From assembly GCA_001897375.1 (NCBI GenBank), contig MKSU01000004.1:151603-215602 (forward strand): a DNA stretch of 64,000 bases, written 5' to 3'. Numbering within the stretch: position 1 is the first letter of the stretch; every line of letters starts with the position of its first letter. A program made the position numbers and the translations under genes. The notes below the pieces were generated by a model. The model had not been told where the DNA came from. It worked only from the letters and a program-made list of their open reading frames with translations, and made no database searches. Source of the stretch: Sphingomonas sp. 67-36. GTDB lineage: Bacteria; Pseudomonadota; Alphaproteobacteria; Sphingomonadales; Sphingomonadaceae. Positions 60,042-64,000 of the stretch are shown here, piece after piece.

Positions 60042-61553
60042 ATGCAGCAACTATCCGCGATGGACGCCTCGTTCGTATATCTGGAAACCCCGCACACGCC
60101 GATGCACATTGGTTCGGTCGCGATCTATGATCCGTCCACCGCGCCCGGCGGGTTCGTGCGGTTCAAGGATATCCTCGCCTTCATCGAGGCGCGATTGCGC
60201 GGCGCGCGATCGTTCCGGCAGCGGCTGGTGCGCGTGCCGTTCGATCTCGACCATCCCTATTGGATCGAGGACCCGGAATTCGATCTGGAATTCCACGTCC
60301 GCCACATCGCCCTGCCCAAGCCGGGGGACTGGCGCCAGCTCTGCATCCAGGCGGCACGGCTGCACTCGCGGCCGATGGATTTGACCAAGCCGCTGTGGGA
60401 ATTCACCGTGATCGAGGGGCTGGACAATATCGCCGGCCTGCCGCCGGGATGCTTCGCGCTGGTCTGCAAGGTGCATCACGCGGCGATCGACGGCATGTCC
60501 GGCGTCGAGATGTCGGCCGCCGTTCATTCGATCTCGGCGGACGTCGCGCCGCCGCCCGGCGACGATCCGTGGGAAGCGGAGAACATGCCGCACGTCGCGG
60601 ATCTGCTCGCGCGGAGCTATTTCAACAGCCTCGTCCAGCCGATGCGGGTGATGGAGACGATCGGCCGCTCGCTGCCCGGCATGGGGCGGCTCGCGGCGCA
60701 GGTGGGGAAGGGCGACGTCTCGCTGCGCAACACCCGGCCCGCGCCGAGGACGCGCTTCAACGGCAAGGTCGGCGCGCATCGCGTGTGGGATGCGGTGTCG
60801 TTCCCGCTCAAGGAAATCCGCGCCATGAAGGAGGCGGTGCCCGACGCGACGGTCAACGACGTGGTGCTGTCGATCGTCGGCGGGGGGCTGCGCCGCTATC
60901 TCCAGGCGAAGGGCGAACTGCCGAAGGATACGCTGACCGCGATGGCGCCGATCTCGATCCGGCAGGAGGGGGAGAAGGCCGCTTTGGGCAATCTCGTCTC
61001 CGCCATGACGATCGGCCTCGGCACGCAGATCGAGGATGCGCTGGAGCGGCTGCGCTACGTGCATGACGAAGCGGTCAATTCGAAGGCGATGACCAATGCC
61101 GTCGGCGCCAAGACCCTGTCGGATTATTCGCAGCTCATGCCCAGCGCACTGGCCGGGCTGGGCGCGCGGCTTTACACGCGGCTGGGGGCGGCGAACGCCC
61201 ATGCGCCGGCGTATAATTGCGTCGTCACCAACGTACCGGGCAGTCGCGTGCCGCTCTATTTCTGCGGCGCGAAGATGGTCGGCATGTACGGCAGCGGCCC
61301 GGTGTTCGACGGCATGGGGCTGATCAACCCCGTCTATAGCTACGGCGACACGATCGCGATCAGCTTCACCAGCGACCGCGACATGATGTCGGATCCGCAA
61401 GCCTATGCCCAGGCGCTGCGTGATAGCTACGAGGCGTTGCGGGTGGCGGTGGAGCGATCCACCGCGTCGCCGGGCAATGCGCGCCAAGGGGATGGGCAGC
61501 GCCGCCGGGCTCCCGCGCGTAAGAGGGGAGATGCGGCAATACAGGCGGTTTGA
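60042..61553 (+). CDS. Wax ester synthase/diacylglycerol acyltransferase (WS/DGAT)
   Basis: This is a 503-aa acyltransferase. The active-site motif H145-H-A-A-I-D150-G matches HHxxxDG. The family ends PLYFCGAKMVGMYGSGPVFDGMGLINPVYSYGDTIAISFTSD, and the N-terminus LSAMDASFVYLETPHTPMHIGS is also diagnostic. It makes wax esters or triacylglycerol from acyl-CoA, or a related transfer. The C-terminal 35 residues are basic and unconserved. The start ATG follows a ggagagggacgg ribosome site. Confidence 0.93.
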   Translation: MQQLSAMDASFVYLETPHTPMHIGSVAIYDPSTAPGGFVRFKDILAFIEARLRGARSFRQRLVRVPFDLDHPYWIEDPEFDLEFHVRHIALPKPGDWRQLCIQAARLHSRPMDLTKPLWEFTVIEGLDNIAGLPPGCFALVCKVHHAAIDGMSGVEMSAAVHSISADVAPPPGDDPWEAENMPHVADLLARSYFNSLVQPMRVMETIGRSLPGMGRLAAQVGKGDVSLRNTRPAPRTRFNGKVGAHRVWDAVSFPLKEIRAMKEAVPDATVNDVVLSIVGGGLRRYLQAKGELPKDTLTAMAPISIRQEGEKAALGNLVSAMTIGLGTQIEDALERLRYVHDEAVNSKAMTNAVGAKTLSDYSQLMPSALAGLGARLYTRLGAANAHAPAYNCVVTNVPGSRVPLYFCGAKMVGMYGSGPVFDGMGLINPVYSYGDTIAISFTSDRDMMSDPQAYAQALRDSYEALRVAVERSTASPGNARQGDGQRRRAPARKRGDAAIQAV

Positions 61554-61601
61554 TCTGGCGGCGGCGGTGCAGCCACGACCGCGGCCGAGGCGCCGCCACC
61601 C

Positions 61602-61745
61602 TTGGAATATGTGAATGCTGCCTTCGTGAAATCGATCGTCGAGGCGCAGACCGGAAGCGAACGCGGCTGGCGGAACTATTGCCGGCTGGTTGCGCAGAGC
61701 GATGATTCACCCGGTCATTGGACGCAGGCTCATCCGCGCGAATAA
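61602..61745 (+). CDS. Possible 47-aa small gene downstream of WS/DGAT
   Basis: A TTG-started frame (or GTG at 61611) encodes MEYVNAAFVKSIVEAQTGSE..., ending WTQAHPRE. It lies in the same frame as the WS/DGAT gene, whose TGA at 61551-61553 is followed by 63 sense codons up to this TAA. The composition is less Arg/Pro-rich than random frames and looks protein-like. No good ribosome site exists. It may be a small gene, a remnant of another gene, or a C-terminal part lost by a nonsense change. Confidence 0.3.
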   Translation: MEYVNAAFVKSIVEAQTGSERGWRNYCRLVAQSDDSPGHWTQAHPRE

Positions 61746-61755
61746 ATATCGCTCG

Positions 61756-64000
61756 CTAGAAGCGGAACGTCGCTGAAGCCCCGAAGGTGCGCGGCTCCGA
61801 AGCCTGGATGCGATTGGCCGTGCTGCCGGGGAAGATCGAGTTGTTCAGCCCCAGCGCCGCGCCCAACGGCTGATAGACCGAAAGCGGCTCATAATGTTCG
61901 CCCGTGAGATTGCGGCCGAATATCGAGACCGACCAGCGGTTGTCGGGGCCGTTGAGGGTGAGGCGCGCGCCGAGCAGCGCATAGCCGTCCGCCAGGGTCT
62001 GCGGATTGGCGTCGAGCACGGTGCCGTTATACTGATCGGAAACGAACGACAGGTTCGCGTTCGCCGCCCAGCTCATCCCGCTCGAGCCGATATCGCCGCG
62101 CCAGTCGACCGCGACGTTCCCGCTCCATTTGGGCGAGAAGGTGTTGGGCTTGCCGGTCAGGTCCTGCGTCCCGCCCAGCCCCGGCAGGTTCGCGGCGTTG
62201 ACATAGGAAGTGAACTTGGAATCGAGATAGGCCATCGATGCCGAAACCGAGAAATTGCGGGTCGGCGCCATCCCGAGATCCAGCTCGAAGCCCTGTTGCC
62301 GCAGGCTGCCGGCGTTGCGGACGACGAAGCTGACGCCATCGAATGCGCGGTCCTGGAAGCCGGCGATGTCCATGCGATAGAAGGTGATGTTGGTGGTCAG
62401 CGTCCGCCCGAGCCACTTCGCCTTGACGCCGGCCTCATAGTTCTTGACCGTCTCCTGCTTGAACAGGCGCTTGGTCGAGATCAGGTTGCCAGCCCCGTCG
62501 AACGTCGAGAGCGAGGGGCTGCCGGGGCCGGAATTGTACCCCGACGATTTGTATCCGGTCGAATTGTTGACGAACAGCAGGATATCGTTCGCCGGCTTGT
62601 AGTTGAGGCTGACGCGATAGGTGAAGCGGCTCTGGTCGATGCCCGGAAAGGTCAGCGCTTCCGGCGCGCGGATCGTCTGGGTGAACGGGCTGGAGACCTG
62701 ATCGTAATCCCCGCGCTTGCGATCGTTGGTCCAGCGGCCGCCGAGCGTCAGCGTCAGCCGGTCGGTCAGGTAGATATTCCCCTGGCCATAAGCCGCGACG
62801 CTCCTGACGTTCTGGAACACGCTCTGCACCGCCGCCCGATTGCCGCCGGTCGCCGCGTAATAGGCGCCGCATGCCGTCCGTCCCGGCCCCGCCGGCACCA
62901 GCACGCCGCAGAATTGCGAGCCGAGGTTGAGGTCTTCCCCGAGCGCGAAATCCTCATCGAAATAATAGAGTCCGGCGACCATGTCGAAGCGGCCGCCCAG
63001 CCACTGCTTTTCCGGCGAGATGAATTGCAGTTCGTGGTTCTGGCTCTTCGAATCGAAGAGCGAACGGCGGGACAGCAAGGAAACCGGAAGGAACACGATA
63101 TCGCCGTCGAGCTGGTTGTTCTTCCATTGGCGATAACTGTTGATGAGCTTGAAGGTCGATTCGCCGACATGCAGTGACGCGGTGCTCGATATGCCCCAAT
63201 TCTCGTCGATCAGCCCGGAATCGACGAACTGGTTCATCTCGCGATCGTTGAGGTTGGTGTCGGGGCCACCGTTGAAGGCGGCCTGGATGAAGGCCAGCCG
63301 GGCGGGGCTGACCGAGCTTGCGTCGAAATCGAAGTTCGACACGCCGTCGCCGTCGAGCCGCGTGTAGTCGCCCCGCACGATCCATTCGAGATTGCCGAAA
63401 TCCGCCTTGACCGTGCCGCGGAACGACATGTCGTCCGACCCGCCATAGCTCTTGCCGTCGAGGCGGTTCTTCCACGGCCCCTTATACCATTGCCCCATGC
63501 CGGCGAGCCGCGCCGAGACGTTTTCGGTCAGCGGAATGTTGACGAAGCCCGACAGCTTGTAACGATCGAACGACCCGATCTCGCCCGACACCTCGCCGGA
63601 AAATTCGTTGCGCGGCAGCGCGCTGCTGATCGAGAGCGCGCCGACGCTGGCGTTGCGCCCGAACAGCGTGCCCTGCGGCCCGCGCAGCACCTCGACGCTC
63701 CCCACGTCGAGGAAGGTCCCGAGGATGCTGCCCGAGCGCGGCACATAAACGCCATCGACGAACACCGCGACGCTCGGCTCGATCAGCGTATTGGCGAGCG
63801 ATCCGACACCACGGATGCCGATCCGGGTCGATCCGGTATTGGAGGATCGGATGGTCTGGAAATTCGGCGCGACCTGGCCAAGGTCCAAGACGGTCGCGAC
63901 ATTGGCCTTCTCCAGCGTCGCACCCTCGAACGCGGCGATCGAGATGGGTACGTTCTGCACGCTCTCAGCGCGTTTTTGCGCGGTGACGACGATCTCGCCG
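61756..64000 (-). CDS. TonB-dependent outer-membrane receptor (cut by window edge)
   Basis: The visible part is 748 codons. The plug domain begins EIVVTAQKRAESVQNVPISIAAF at the window edge and shows the IRGVGS and VEVLRGPQGTLFGRNASVGAL segments. The long 22-strand barrel follows, ending in an outer-membrane Phe (GASATFRF). The signal peptide, TonB box and start lie outside. The barrel resembles the large sphingomonad receptors for siderophores or glycans or aromatic substrates; the substrate cannot be told. It is convergent with the WS/DGAT gene. Confidence 0.93.
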   Translation of the reverse strand, partial: GEIVVTAQKRAESVQNVPISIAAFEGATLEKANVATVLDLGQVAPNFQTIRSSNTGSTRIGIRGVGSLANTLIEPSVAVFVDGVYVPRSGSILGTFLDVGSVEVLRGPQGTLFGRNASVGALSISSALPRNEFSGEVSGEIGSFDRYKLSGFVNIPLTENVSARLAGMGQWYKGPWKNRLDGKSYGGSDDMSFRGTVKADFGNLEWIVRGDYTRLDGDGVSNFDFDASSVSPARLAFIQAAFNGGPDTNLNDREMNQFVDSGLIDENWGISSTASLHVGESTFKLINSYRQWKNNQLDGDIVFLPVSLLSRRSLFDSKSQNHELQFISPEKQWLGGRFDMVAGLYYFDEDFALGEDLNLGSQFCGVLVPAGPGRTACGAYYAATGGNRAAVQSVFQNVRSVAAYGQGNIYLTDRLTLTLGGRWTNDRKRGDYDQVSSPFTQTIRAPEALTFPGIDQSRFTYRVSLNYKPANDILLFVNNSTGYKSSGYNSGPGSPSLSTFDGAGNLISTKRLFKQETVKNYEAGVKAKWLGRTLTTNITFYRMDIAGFQDRAFDGVSFVVRNAGSLRQQGFELDLGMAPTRNFSVSASMAYLDSKFTSYVNAANLPGLGGTQDLTGKPNTFSPKWSGNVAVDWRGDIGSSGMSWAANANLSFVSDQYNGTVLDANPQTLADGYALLGARLTLNGPDNRWSVSIFGRNLTGEHYEPLSVYQPLGAALGLNNSIFPGSTANRIQASEPRTFGASATFRF

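Overview
The window is about 68-70% G+C and almost fully coding. Gene content points to an alphaproteobacterium of the Sphingomonas group: a PhyR/NepR/EcfG general stress locus, argS-SPOR-nagZ-scpAB-tatABC synteny, a large TonB-dependent receptor, and an RecO and ApaG of alphaproteobacterial type. No tRNA, rRNA, CRISPR array, prophage or insertion sequence was seen. Most of it reads as core chromosome.

Layout. 1-3734 (minus): a DciA/DUF721 gene, two DsbA-fold thiol oxidoreductases and the 5' part of smc. 3749-7660 (plus): mutY, a serine hydrolase, nudC and an M24 peptidase, all overlapping. 7664-17060: an exported methyltransferase, uvrC, a transglutaminase/TPR protein, a deacetylase-acyltransferase pair, recO and leuB. 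17068-20801: a PMT-family glycosyltransferase, then metZ-apaG-lysR. 20894-27547: argS, SPOR protein, nagZ, a small exported peptide, scpA, scpB and tatABC. 27560-31877: the general stress response (GSR) island. 31931-38621: glnE, a peroxiredoxin, moaC, trpC-trpD-trpG and a secreted protein. 38755-41641: ccmF-ccmG-ccmH. 41716-46338: a tight four-gene oxidative catabolic operon (flavin monooxygenase, zinc alcohol dehydrogenase, epoxide hydrolase, P450). 46381-50679: VOC protein, cysQ, HNH nuclease, exbD, nrdB and small membrane proteins. 50894-53961: an ABC importer without a binding protein. 54365-64000: PAP2 protein, UdgX-type uracil-DNA protein, YetF-domain protein, NRAMP-like transporter, HutD, an ECF41 sigma factor with its AhpD-like partner, a WS/DGAT acyltransferase and a TonB receptor cut by the window edge.

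The most interesting stretch is the GSR island. A PhyP-like sensor with a degenerate ATPase domain is cotranscribed with nepR and sits divergent to phyR and ecfG. Immediately beyond the phyP terminator lies a perfect EcfG promoter (GGAAC-N16-CGTT) that fires into about 100 nt of non-coding DNA. That DNA would fold into two hairpins, each with a run of seven C in its loop, and ends in a U-rich tail. This looks like an EcfG-dependent small RNA. Two unannotated small genes flank ecfG: a 47-aa single-span membrane peptide and a 55-aa protein with a faint NepR-like pattern. Each sits 8-9 nt behind an EcfG-like promoter, so each would give a nearly leaderless mRNA. A second stress circuit, ECF41 plus its AhpD-like partner, also carries a perfect cognate promoter.
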